DNA from: Larix kaempferi
Taxonomy: Eukaryota; Streptophyta; Pinopsida; Pinales; Pinaceae
Direction: 5' to 3'
DNA length: 64,000 nucleotides
NCBI GenBank assembly: GCA_027924585.1
Contig: BSBM01000199.1
Span: 13,773,501-13,837,500, forward strand
A model generated the notes under the pieces. The model ran no database searches. It saw only the letters and a list, made by a program, of their open reading frames with translations, and was not told where the DNA came from. Positions within the stretch are counted from its first letter, which is position 1. Each line of letters opens with the position of its first letter. Below are positions 24,505 to 34,239 of this stretch, piece after piece. The position numbers were made by a program, and so were the translations under genes.

Positions 24505-24599
24505 TACTAACTGACACAATGTGTTGATGGGGTGTGATGGACAAAATCATATAAGTCCAAGGCTAGTCATCATAATTTTCCTTCTAACAAGCTTACGAC

Positions 24600-24712
24600 G
24601 GTCGTCACAGGTTGTCCTCAGCCAAGGTGCAACAACATCGCAATTTTTCTTCAGCCAGTGTGAGACGTCATAGTTTTCCTTCAGGCAGGGTGCGACAGCC
24701 TCCCTTCAGGGG
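24600..24712 (-). repeat. Degenerate ~34-bp tandem repeats
   Basis: Successive units of the form ttcagccagtgtgagac and ttcaggcagggtgcgac in the leader of the copia derivative. Confidence 0.5.
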
Positions 24713-24880
24713 GTTTTTTTTGCCAAAAAAAATATTTTTTTTTTTGTTGATTTTTTTTTTATTTCTTATGGCCTGAATGTTCCATCTCCATCCCATGTTG
24801 CAACTTCTAGCCGTGTGTATGTGCTCTCCGAATTCTGAAAAGGATTACCCAAAAAACAAGATCGAAGGATCAAGTCATCA

Positions 24881-24892
24881 GCTCTGATACCA
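24881..24892 (-). other. Primer binding site of copia derivative (Met type)
   Basis: Minus strand TGGTATCAGAGC, a perfect match to the common plant initiator-Met site, directly after the 5' LTR end. Confidence 0.9.
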
Positions 24893-25097
24893 TGATAAAG
24901 TTTGCAATACATAGAATAGAGTGAAAACATAAAGGGCATATTGATTGCCTTCTCATTATTAAACACACATATATATAGTTTCACATAAGACCAAAACCAC
25001 TGTCTAATACTACGGGCCAGTGTATACCATGGGTCGACTAATGACCTAACTCAACTAACTAACCAACTTAGGACCATTGAGATTACAACTCTTAACA
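24893..25097 (-). repeat. 5' LTR of copia derivative
   Basis: 205 bp, with TATATATA near 24967 on the minus strand. Pairs with 22596-22822. Confidence 0.85.
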
Positions 25098-25186
25098 CCT
25101 CAGATGTGGTCTCTTCCTTTGACATCTGGTCTTCATTCTAGGCCCTTTTTTGGTGCAGAGTTGTTAGAGAAGTCGAACGACTGGAT

Positions 25187-25232
25187 GTTTCCTCATGAGT
25201 TGGAATTTTTTGTTTCCTCATGAGTTGGAATT
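25187..25232 (+). repeat. Short tandem duplication at pol start
   Basis: gtttcctcatgagttggaatt occurs twice (21-23 bp each). The second copy supplies the first ATG of the pol frame. Confidence 0.8.
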
Positions 25233-28200
25233 TGGACCTTGAGACGGCACCCCCCATAATTGAGGAGATCTACCCTCCCATATCACCCCCATCCGGAGAG
25301 ATTCACACCATTTATATGATCTCTTCGACTACCACTCCCTCGTCAACCGATTTGACCACTCAAAATTTCCGCAATGATGAGGAGATTCTAGAGGCTCTTA
25401 CTACCCCTGATTACCCCTGGGAAGACATGTACCATCGTTCATACTTCCTCCCAGAAGAGTCCTCCACCACACCTACCCAATTTGCGGTCGAGTCCAAAGA
25501 TTTCCTCCCCACCAAAGTCGATTGGTTTAAGGATCCTATTCCTGCTCCTGATGCCTTTGAGGAAGGGAACATGTCAAACATTTCCCCTATTATACAAATC
25601 GACATTTCCACCTCACCTGGAAAACCTAAGCTCATCTCGCTAGGTGCATCATGCACTCAAGCGGAAACTCAGGCATATAAGAAACTCTTCCAAGAGTTTT
25701 GTGATGTCTTCACCTGGTCTTACACCGAGATGCCTGGCCTCGATCCCAAAATTGTGGAACATCACATTGACACTTGGCCCAATGTGCCTCCTGTCCGACA
25801 AAAACAATGGCCCATTCACCCGTCCAAGCTCCCAGCTGTTAAAGCTGAGATTGAAAAACTCCAAAAAGCAGGATTCATATATCCTATTGCCTACACCACC
25901 TGGGTTTCAAACCCAGTACCAGTAAACAAAAAATTGGGCACCATACGTGTTTGTACTGATTTTCGAGACCTTAACCTCGCGTGCCCCAAAGACAACTTCC
26001 CCACACCTTTCATTGACCAACTAATCGATGAATGTGCGGGACATGAGGTCCTTTCTTTTATGGACGGTTTCTCTGGATACAACCAAATAAAAATCCGTAA
26101 AGAAGATCAATATAAGACAGCTTTCACCACCCCATGGGGCACCTTCGCCTATCGTGTCATGCCTTTTGGCCTCAAGAATGCTGGAGCCACCTTCCAATGC
26201 GCCATGACTTATTGCTTCCATGATCTCCACAAGATCATAAAAGTTTATCTGGACGACCTCACAGCTCGATCCAAAAAGCGATCTGGCCATTTAGACGACC
26301 TTCGACAAGTTTTCATGCGTTGTCAAAAATACAACATCCGCTTAAACCCCCTTAAGTGTGTCTTTTGCGTTACATCAGGTCTCCTACTGGGGTTTGTTAT
26401 CTCAGAGAAAGGCATCACTGTAGACCCCTTAAAAGTCCAAGCCATTCTAGATTTATCGTCACCCCGCACATTAAGACAACTGCAAAGCCTACAAGGGAGG
26501 TCCAACTTCCTCCGCCGCTTTGTCCCTGACTATGCCACAATGGTCCATGGTTTCCTACGACTACTATGTCTGCATACCCATTTTATATGGGAACAACAAG
26601 CAGAGACAACTTTCACTGACTTAAAGAAAGCACTTACAAACACCCTGTTGATTTCTCCTCCAGATTTCACAAAAGATTTCACCCTCTATGTTTCAGCATC
26701 CGAACATGCTGTATCTGGAGTTCTTGAATAAGAATATACTGCTCGTCAAGAGCATGTCATCTACTATGTGAGCCAGACCTTGTCTGGCCTACCCCTCCGC
26801 TACCCACATGAAGAAAAGATGGCCCTCGCCGTCGTTTTTTCAGTACAAAAGCTACGACACTATATTCTGCTAAGCCACACCACAGTCGTAGCTAGTTCCA
26901 ATCCTATGGTTTACCTCTTGACGTGTCACCTTCTTCAAGGCCGCGTAGTTAAATGGGTGATTATCCTACAAGAGTATGACCTTACTTTCAAGACCCCAAA
27001 GATCACCAAGGCCCTAGCACTAGCTCAACTCATCACAGATCTCCCATACTCTTCATCATCACCCGCTATCCAAACGGATCTCATTGACGATCACATTTTC
27101 ATCATTTCGTCTGACGAACCATGGTACGGTGACATCTTAATCTACCTCCGCACAAAAAAATTTCGACCCCACATCGATCGTGACGGACGCCGTTGTATAC
27201 GACACCACGCCCCCCGATACCTCTTGTTAGGGGATGTTATTTATCGACGCGGCGTCGATACCATCTTACGACGCTGCCTATCTCATAGCGAGGCAGAACA
27301 AGTCCTTAATGATTTCCATAGCGGTGCCTGCGGAGGCCACTTCTCCGGCATGGCTACCGCCCAAAAGATCATCCCCGCAGGTTACTTTTGGCCTTCATTA
27401 TTTACTGATTGCATCACCACAGTCAAACATTGTCAAAACTGCCAACTTTTTGCCTCCAAAGCAAGAACCCCACCCACCCCCTTCATCTAGTTGTCACTGC
27501 CGGACCATTCTGCAAATGGGCCATCGACTTCCTAGATTGCAATCCCACGTCAGCCGGCGGTCACAAACACATTATTGTGGCCGTAGATTATTTCACCAAG
27601 TAGGCGGAGGCCATGCCAACTTACAATTGCAAGGCCGACACTACAGCATGGTTTTTTCTCAACCATGTTATCGCTTGTTTTGGAGTGCCAAAGCAACTCG
27701 TCTCAGACCATGGCTCTCACTTCGAAGACGCCTTCTGGAGAGAACTATCAACCTTACTGAAATTTGAACACCGTTTCTCCTCTGCTTACTACCCCCAAGG
27801 AAACGGCCAAGTCGAAGCGATCAATTTTTTTTTGAAAATCATCCTCCAATGCACTGTAGACAAACAAAAATCAAATTGGCACCACATGCTCTTCCCGGCA
27901 CTATGGGCATACCGTAGGTCAACCAAAACCGCCACCGGTTTTACCCCTTTCCAATTAGTTCACGGTGTCGAATCCATCCTCCCCATTGAGTTCCAGATTC
28001 CAACCCTACATATGGTCGTTGAAATCCTACCGGACACTTCCCCAATTGAGCAACGCTTACTACTCCTCGAGCAAGCCGATCAAGATCGGCGCACAGCCCT
28101 TCAAACCATGGAAGCATCCAAGAACCGATCCAAACTGAGTTATGATAAACATGTCCACCCAAGAACATTTTCTAAAAGGGACCTTGTCCTCGCCTACGAT

Positions 28201-28365
28201 CAGGCTCATGACAAAACCGGGAAAGGAAAGTTTGTGTCGATGTGGCAAGGCCCATATATTATACACACTTGCCTCGGACAGGGGGCATACATTCTGACCG
28301 ATTTAGAAGAAAACCCCCTACGCAACCCACGCAACGGGTTGTACCTCAAGCGATTTTACCCATAG
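25220..28365 (+). pseudogene. pol: Tat-type pol: RT, degenerate RNase H, integrase
   Basis: From 25220 a 503-codon open frame covers the acidic linker and RT (about 25620-26500). The catalytic box is Tyr-Leu-Asp-Asp near 26250. The adjoining RNase H (26600-27000) reads LYVSAS where the catalytic Asp would be, and lacks the third Asp, so it is inactive by sequence. A TAA interrupts at 26729. Integrase follows in the same frame with its HHCC finger (27290-27450; HSGACGGHF, HCQNCQ). A frameshift near 27470 and a TAG at 27601 then precede the core, whose Asp (AIDFLD), Asp (VSDHGSHF) and Glu (NGQVEAIN) are all present. The C-terminal module ends with TAG at 28363. Two or three lesions in 3.1 kb, so only moderately old. 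Confidence 0.88.
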
Positions 28366-28469
28366 TAAATCTGATGGACACCACCGTCCATTATTGTACA
28401 GTATTATTTTGTTTCTTACAAAAAAAAAAAAAAAAAACCTAAATAGTTGTTTTCTTTGCATGACCACAG
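28366..28469 (+). promoter_or_regulatory. Spacer with poly(A) run and strong splice-acceptor sequence
   Basis: After the pol stop come 18 A residues (about 28420-28437), then a pyrimidine-rich stretch ending ttttctttgcatgaccacag at 28469. The next bases are the ATG of the RNase H ORF. This has the look of a 3' splice site placed to expose that ORF. No donor was identified. Confidence 0.45.
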
Positions 28470-28901
28470 ATGGATCCTGTTCCACTCTGCTACGTCGGTT
28501 TCGCTGATGGTGCAAGCCATTGGTCCCCCAATTTGTCCTCCGTAGCTTGGGTAATATACACCCCTTCACATGAGTTGATCCACATCAACGGAGTGTGTTT
28601 AGGTGCCGCCACCAATAACCAAGCTGAATACGATGCCGTGACTGGTCTCCTGGCCGCAGCTCTCCAAATGAGAATACGTCACCTTAACGTTTTCTTGGAC
28701 TCACAACTCCTTGTTTCCCAGCTCAACAATGATTACCAGGTATGCGATCCCTGTCTTTTCAGAAAATTCTTGTGCACTAAACAAATGGTTCGACAGTTTG
28801 AATCCATTTCATTTACACATGTCCCAAGAAATCTCAATAGTGTAGTAGACCATATGGCCAACAACATTCTTGACTGGCACACCAATCAAATCATATCATA
28901 A
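28470..28901 (+). CDS. Archaeal-type RNase H, separate intact ORF
   Basis: 143 codons, uninterrupted. Ribonuclease H removes the RNA of the RNA-DNA hybrid during reverse transcription. The fold's catalytic residues are visible in order: Asp in GFADGASH (residue ~12), Glu in NNQAEYDAV (~52), Asp in VFLDSQLL (~75) and Asp in VVDHMANN (~127). The NNQAEY and final D-x-M/L-A motifs are those of the additional archaeal-type RNase H known in Tat elements. In the Tat elements I know best it lies between the old RNase H and integrase; here it lies after integrase as its own ORF, and the neighbouring pol RNase H lacks key residues. It is the only intact coding unit of the element. Alternative reading: a fragment kept intact by chance. 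Confidence 0.8.
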   Translation: MDPVPLCYVGFADGASHWSPNLSSVAWVIYTPSHELIHINGVCLGAATNNQAEYDAVTGLLAAALQMRIRHLNVFLDSQLLVSQLNNDYQVCDPCLFRKFLCTKQMVRQFESISFTHVPRNLNSVVDHMANNILDWHTNQIIS

Positions 28902-28909
28902 ACAAAAAT

Positions 28910-29095
28910 GCATCCACGTGCATAACCTGTGCCTCCACGGGCATATATATAAATATGACAAAAAAAAAAGCATCCACATGCATAACACGTGCCTCCACGG
29001 GCATATACAAAAAACAAAATGTTGCATCCACGTGCATAACATGTGCCTCCACTGGCAAACAAAAAGACAATGAATACATCCATGTGCATATACGA
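28910..29095 (+). repeat. Tandem repeat of 53-60 bp, 3.3 copies
   Basis: Units start at 28910, 28970, 29024 and about 29077. Each contains gcatccacgtgcataac and gtgcctccacgggcatata followed by an A-rich spacer of variable length. Confidence 0.85.
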
Positions 29096-29272
29096 CTATA
29101 TACCAAAATCATATATATTTATATCATCATAATATAGTCAAAACATGTCATAGGTGCCCTCAGCACCCAATACACAAAAATACATCAGCCGTACAAAAAA
29201 GTGCTTCCCCATATGCTCAACAGCATTTGGGGGCAGATACAATATCATCTAATCATCACGGTCTCTAGGCTC

Positions 29273-30671
29273 CTATGGCGCCTCCTCCGTCGGCCCCGCT
29301 GGATCATGCCGAGCCCGAACTCTCCTCTCCGCCGGCCCCACTGGATCATCTCGTAAACGAATCCTCCCCTCTGCCGGCCCTACCTGATCCTGCTGATCCC
29401 CATCCCTCCACTCAGCCGCCAACAATGCCACTCTCAGCAAGATCGAGCACCACTCACGAGGCGCATCGAAACATCGCTCGATGATGTCCCGATCCAAATC
29501 CCTCCACCCATCCTCTGGGAATCCTGCTAGAATCATATCTAATGTCTCTCGGACACCCTCCATAGCATCATCTCGAGGGCCATCTCCTCGACCGCGAGCC
29601 CCAAATCCTAGACCATGCGGAGGCGGTACCACCACAGGAGGTGGAACAACCACCATCGCCCGCCCCCTATGAGCCACATAGTCGGCTGGTGGTATAGGAA
29701 CAACATCTGCACAATCACGCAAGTACCCATGATATCAATATCTAACTATAGTCATAACGAACACATCCAAAAAATGATATAGTAGAGAACAATACACAAA
29801 ACATACCATCTAAACCCCAGGCCTGTCCCTGGGCTTGAGGCATCTCCAGATCTCCTCGATAATCCATACCAGCATATGGATAGTCCTCAATCAGCAGGGG
29901 GATCTGCTCCCACTGCTCATACATCTCCTGCGAAAAGAACCCGCGGATACCACCACCACCACGAGGCATCATCTGCCCCCACCGCACCATGCGGCTTGCT
30001 CACCAAACCATCTCAAACCGGCGCTCGTGGCCGTAAAGTCGGTACCCGCTCAAGGAAAAAAAACAACAAAAAGGAGGCATAGCAGAACTCTCCCTCCTCC
30101 CGACTGACCTTGTCCAGATCTCTCCAGACACCAGCCAAAAACATCTGACCCCATGCATAGTAGGTCCCGCTCAGCACAAAATCCACCATCATCGTTTGTC
30201 CCCCCCGACAAACGATGTGGTGCCGCGGCACCCAACACCCGCAGAACACAAGCCCCGATAGCCCGCATGTCCCACTCCCGCAATGATCTCAGACTTAGAG
30301 CGTTGTTCTGCACAATCGCCCCAGGAACATAGAAGGTCTCCAAGAGATCCTCCATGTCCACACCTGCCGGGATCCTCGGCAGAAGATCCCCCACCTCCCC
30401 TAAGCGAGGTAACCCGGTAAGAAAATATACATCAGTAAGGGTGATCTCTAACCTCTCACCCCCAACAATAAAGGCACTCTCTGCAGGAACCCACCAACTC
30501 ACCAATTTGTTCAGTAGTGGTCCTACTGAACACATCGGTGGGATCTGAGTGAACTTCAGGAGTCCACTCACCGCCAAAGCCTGTCGGACCCCCTGATCAG
30601 TCCGAATCCGAACCATCAAATCCTCCTCCATCTCTCGCTCTCGCCACAAAACCAATGGTCTCCTCAGCATC
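29273..30671 (-). pseudogene. Antisense plant mobile domain (PMD) gene remnant with intron
   Basis: Opposite strand to the pol of the host element. From about 30671 the frame shows a PMD (MAIN/MAIL1-like, often annotated aminotransferase-like) signature: WWVPAESAFIVGGERLEITL, then TDVYFLTGLPRLGE. It continues to 30220, then shifts frame near 30185-30216 (FVLSGTYYAWGQMFLAGVW...FFLERVPTLRP) and again near 30040-30010 (RWGQMMPRGGGG...). At 29806-29706 lies a convincing intron: donor GATG/GTATGT, acceptor GTGCAG/AT, with codon phase 1 preserved (Leu-Asp before, Asp-Val-Val-Pro after). The last exon encodes Pro- and Arg-rich repeats (GPAERRVRARHDP). PMD proteins occur both as plant genes involved in silencing and inside transposons; this copy is broken. 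Confidence 0.7.
30191..30216 (-). repeat. 10-bp inverted repeat with six-C loop
   Basis: atcgtttgtc (30191-30200), cccccc, gacaaacgat (30207-30216). It lies at one of the frameshift points of the antisense PMD pseudogene, so slippage in the C/G run may have caused the shift. Confidence 0.7.
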
Positions 30672-31052
30672 CTGCCAAAAAACAAAGAAACTTTTAGCAC
30701 CAGAGAATTTTTTTTCAAAAAATACCATCACGGATTTTCCATCAAGAGCCGCGATGATCATCGCGGCTTCCATACTAGAACCCGCGATGAACATCGCGGG
30801 TATTGGCCAGACAGCCGCGATGAACATCGCGACTATCTCCCCCATACTCGCGATGAACATTGCGAATTTCAGCCTGACAGTCGCGATGAACATCGCGACT
30901 GTCAGCCTCAAACCCGCGAGGTCCATCGGGGAAAAAGACACGAAACCCGCGATATTCCACATTAGAAGGCTAACATGGAATTTCGCGGCCTTCAGGGGCT
31001 CGCCGCTAACCAAAAAAGACATAATTGAAAAGGCTAAGGAAAATAGGGTTAC
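30672..31052 (-). other. Possible 5' intron of the antisense PMD gene
   Basis: Minus strand: a donor-like TTTCAG/GTAACC with its GT at 31052-31051 and an acceptor-like tttgttttttggcag ending at 30672, just before the in-frame ATG (about 30670) of the PMD frame. The palindrome array would lie inside this intron. The same region can also be read as a 141-codon ORF (31022-30597), so it could be coding instead. Inference only. Confidence 0.35.
30717..30963 (-). repeat. Array of 16-bp palindromes at exact 33-bp period
   Basis: cgcgatgaacatcgcg or a close variant occurs at 30750, 30783, 30816, 30849 and 30882, with decaying copies at 30717, 30915 and 30948. Every start is exactly 33 bp from the next. 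The 17-bp spacers are much less alike. Palindrome arms extend into the spacers with matched changes (gc/gc at 30750, acc/ggt at 30783, agt/act at 30882). On the minus strand the unit would encode an 11-residue repeat beginning Ala-Met-Phe-Ile-Ala. It is not a CRISPR locus in the bacterial sense (plant DNA, no cas genes). Confidence 0.9.
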
Positions 31053-31330
31053 CTGAAACTCGCGAAATCGAAAACCAACGGTTAAATCTCTCGAAAATCA
31101 AGAAAGAGCTCTGACTGCTTTGCCAAACTCACACGTAACAATGACACGTCATATGGGCCCCACGCCCTATTTATAGAAATTCCACCATTTTTCAAACAAC
31201 CATTCCGGTGTCATATGACGTCCGTTCCTCAAACCATTGGTACCGTTGGAATCAGCACAACGAGAACTTCATGATAGTTCTTTCCTTTTCCTGTTTTCAT
31301 TAGGTCCATTTTTTGACAATTTTTTCAAGC
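31053..31330. other. No recognisable gene
   Basis: Upstream side of the antisense PMD remnant. A minus-strand promoter for it could be here (the plus-strand word ctatttatagaa near 31168 reads TTCTATAAATAG on the minus strand), but this is weak. Confidence 0.3.
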
Positions 31331-31780
31331 CCTCGTTGCCTCGGTTTGCATGCCACATCGGCCGTTCTCTATTTTTAACGAGTCTTATATCACCGGATTC
31401 AGTTTTCCGCACTCGTGATGATGATGCTTGAGATCATTTCTCGCTCTCACACCCATATTTTTCGAGCGTTTTTCCCATGTCCCCTCGTCACCTCGGTTAG
31501 CGTGCCACATCGGCCGTTCTCCATTTTTAACGAGTCTTATATCGACGGATTCAGTTTCTCACGCTCGTGATGATGCTTGAGATCATTTCTCACTCTCACC
31601 CCATAATTTTTGGGCACTTTTTCAAAATGCCACTCATCACCTCGGTCTGCGTGCCACATTGGCTGTTGCCCCTTTTTGACAATCTTTATGCCACCGGATT
31701 TAGTATTCCTCACACATGATGATGCTTGAGACCTTTTCTCCCTTTCATCAATCCCTTTTTGTTCTGTATAATTTTACCCC
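31331..31780 (+). repeat. ~150-bp tandem repeat, three copies
   Basis: The anchor word tgccacatcg/tgccacattg occurs at 31351, 31503 and 31652 (spacings 152 and 149). Each is followed by cggccgttct..ttttaacgag, ..ccggattcagt and gatgatgcttgagatcattt. The third copy is the most diverged. Confidence 0.9.
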
Positions 31781-32290
31781 TTTTTCGGGCTGAACAATCC
31801 ATGATTACGAAAAAGGCACTTAGGGAGTTTCTGTTAAACTCTTTTCTGACTCCTAAAACAATGAAAAGATCGTCGAGAAACCTTGCTTCCTTTCATGCTC
31901 ACTAAACTTATTTGAAAGGGCGTCTACTTGGTATAAGTTTATGCCTTTTCCGGACCTTGTAGACTAATTACGAAAAAGGAATACTCTAGTCACATCGCCT
32001 AGAAGAGTTCTCCATTTGCATCATTTTATGCTTTTCGGGCCTTGGAGACTAACTTACGAAAAAGAACACTAATGGAGTCCACTTATCGCTTTTAGACTCT
32101 CTAAACATGAAAGCGACCACGAGCAATCACCATCCTGGGCTCGTAAAACCCACAGGACGGTACTCACAACCACTGTAGAGTCTTCTTATCGTTTTCAGAC
32201 TCCTTAAAAAATGAAAGCACTCATGAGCACGAACCATCCTGGGCTCACAAAATCCACAAGACAGTACCATTTTCAGAGCACACTTTTATC
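31781..32290 (+). repeat. Degenerate ~100-bp tandem repeats
   Basis: The clearest pair is 32075-32163 and 32178-32267, sharing gagtc..cttatcg.ttt.agactc, atgaaagc, accatcctgggctc and cacargacrgtac. Earlier, more diverged units contain gactaa(c)ttacgaaaaag. Confidence 0.75.
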
Positions 32291-33545
32291 CCTTCTTGGA
32301 GCTCATTAAAACTACGAATAAGGTCCCAATGGTGCTTCTCGGTACCACAACAGATCACATCTACTCATATGGTAGCTTCCCCATTTTGGTCGCCTTTGTT
32401 CAGAGTATTCTGCAGTATGTCACCCTGAGAATCCCTCGACAGCACCCATCACCTTGACCCCCCAGAGTCAATACATACCCTTCAGTCCCTAAAAGCTATG
32501 ATCCCTACACCTACAAGTCAGTTCCCTACGCTGCCAGGTCAACCATGTCATCATGCTCTAAACAAAGGAAGTTTGAGTCTACCCACTCTATGACCCCAGT
32601 TACTTCCCATCCCCACAAGTATGTCAGTCCTACCATCAGTACTACCACACTTCAGTTCTACACCTCGCGCTCCTATCAAGGAAACATCATTGCCTTGTTA
32701 GTTGCTGGTCTCCCTCTGTTGACGACAACCAAACTTATTCCAGAGGATAGACCTAGAGGTCCCTGTGTCTTGGACTCATCACCATTTATGATGAGTGCCT
32801 ACGAATCATTTCGAGAAGAGTCCTTAGTGCCTCTCCAAATGGTTGTTTCTCACATGCTCGACTTCAACACCTTGATCGCATTGTTGAGACTCACACAAGG
32901 TATTGGTCCTTTCAGTTATTTGTTCAAGACCCCGGATACCACCTGACTCTTCCACATTTGAGAGTCTACGTATCGAAACAACCAGTTACATTTTTTCTAT
33001 AGATATCTGGGTTGCGCATGGCGACAGTATTCAGATGTACCCCAGTATTATACTCCCTCGAGTATACAGTTACAATTACTTCCCAGTGACGACTTACAGT
33101 CATTGAGTCCCTACAGATGTTGGACACCTTCCGTTTCAGCAGTTCATCAACCCTTCTGAGACCTTATTCAGAACAGTTGTTGCTTTATTCCAGTGTATCA
33201 GTTATTGAGATCAGTCATGTTATGATCATGAGTACATCCCACAATAAATGTCCCCTCTGGACCATTATAATGTACCAGCATATTTTTTATGTATTTTTCA
33301 GGTCCCCCTTCTTGGGACTAATTGTTATGTATATGTCTTGATACGAGCATGGGTATGCCCGCCTTGTCCATTATCAAAGATTATTCCTCATTCATATTGA
33401 GGCCATGTAATATTGTTTATTTTGCATCTTCCAAGGGCCGAGGATCCAGTCTACAATCGGTCTCTTCTCTTCCCCAAACCCCAGAAAAAAGACAAAAGAA
33501 CTATGATGCCTATCGGCCATACGATGAGCTCCTGCCCTCACACAT
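32291..33545 (+). other. 3' non-coding part of the Tat element
   Basis: Pyrimidine-rich DNA with short open frames and no recognisable domain. It lies between the tandem repeats and the polypurine tract. Confidence 0.4.
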
Positions 33546-33557
33546 CAGGGGGCAATC
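33546..33557 (+). other. Polypurine tract of Tat element
   Basis: tcagggggcaatc directly before TGTTAACACCC; this is the form seen before 3' LTRs in Tat-type elements. Confidence 0.7.
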
Positions 33558-34239
33558 TGTTAACACCCAAAAAGTGCTCACTAGCTCATTTCCTTATTCA
33601 CATGACCCATTTGTCCACTTTTTCACCATTTGAGCCTCTAAAGCCATCAAAAGGTCACCAAAAGACCTTAATACACCCCTTTTTCCACTCAAAATGAATA
33701 TTTTTCCTCAAAAAGCATAAAATACCCTCAAAAAGGGTCCAGAATTCCCAAAAATATTAAAAAGGGAATAAAAATATTCAAAATATTCAAAAAAGGAAAA
33801 AGGAGGGAAAAGGTACCTAAACTATGTTGGTCAATACCATTGGTTTCCTCAAAACCATAATGGTATTCCCCACCACCAAAAACTATAAAAAGGTGGTAGG
33901 GGCTCCTCACTTTCCATCCATCCATCATCCTATCCTTATGCTGTCAAAATCTCTCATGAACTTTTGACCATTGTAGCTATCTTGGAGAAGAGACCTTTGG
34001 AGCTTGGAGCTGCTCACCCTTGGAGCTACTCAACAATCTTCACCACTTGGAGGTATCACCATTGCAAGCACTTGCTTTCCCCTATTCTTAATACAAAATC
34101 ATTTTTTACATATTGTCAATTGTTTTGCTTTCAATAATATTTCCATTGTTTGCTTATCTATTTCACATAGATCCATGGTTAATGTAGTTTAAAGTAGTTT
34201 GTTATTTATTTCTATTGAGACTACTGCTACTAGTTAGCA
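33558..34239 (+). repeat. 3' LTR of Tat element
   Basis: Starts TGTTAACACCC. TATAAAAA at 33884-33891 is the likely LTR promoter. The end is placed near ...agttagca at 34239 because the sequence character changes there; no second LTR is available to confirm it. Confidence 0.55.

Larger units (their letters stand above)
22596..25097 (-). mobile_element. Internally deleted Ty1/copia derivative, complete ends
   Basis: The element is 2.5 kb. The 3' LTR is 22596-22822 and the 5' LTR is 24893-25097; both, read on the minus strand, start TGTTAAGAG and end TTAATCA/TTTATCA. A Met-type primer site adjoins the 5' LTR and a purine tract adjoins the 3' LTR. Flanking pentamers are cctcg (22591-22595) and cctca (25098-25102), a target duplication with one C/T-type change. 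The inside holds one ~404-codon frame (gag part joined to an RT-linker part) and lacks protease, integrase and the RT core. It would depend on an autonomous copia for movement. Confidence 0.85.
25190..34239 (+). mobile_element. 5'-truncated Tat-lineage Ty3/gypsy element
   Basis: Contents in order: pol from the linker before RT through integrase, a separate archaeal-type RNase H ORF, a long non-pol region with an antisense PMD pseudogene and several tandem repeats, polypurine tract, and 3' LTR. Gag, protease and the 5' LTR are missing; the copia derivative and AT-rich DNA lie upstream. RT blocks (ACPKDNFPTPFIDQLIDE, FMDGFSGYNQI, VYLDDLTA) are of Tat/Ogre type. The RNase H next to RT has lost catalytic residues, as is known for the Tat lineage. 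Confidence 0.75.

Noticed and set aside
25220-28901. Integrated pararetrovirus (caulimovirus-like)
   Set aside because: Integrase, LTR and polypurine tract are present and no movement or coat protein motif is seen; it is a Ty3/gypsy element.
30049-30108. A 60-bp intron in the antisense PMD gene
   Set aside because: Donor and acceptor look acceptable, but the unspliced frame continues with a PMD-like stretch (FFLERVPTLRP), so the sequence is more likely coding with a frameshift.
30717-30963. A true CRISPR array
   Set aside because: Repeat-spacer regularity is present, but repeats are only 16 bp, spacers share residual similarity, the DNA is plant retroelement and no cas genes exist. Recorded as a palindromic tandem array.
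33122-33697. Overlapping + strand ORFs before the Tat 3' LTR
   Set aside because: Pyrimidine-rich non-coding 3' region; frames run across the polypurine tract into the LTR.
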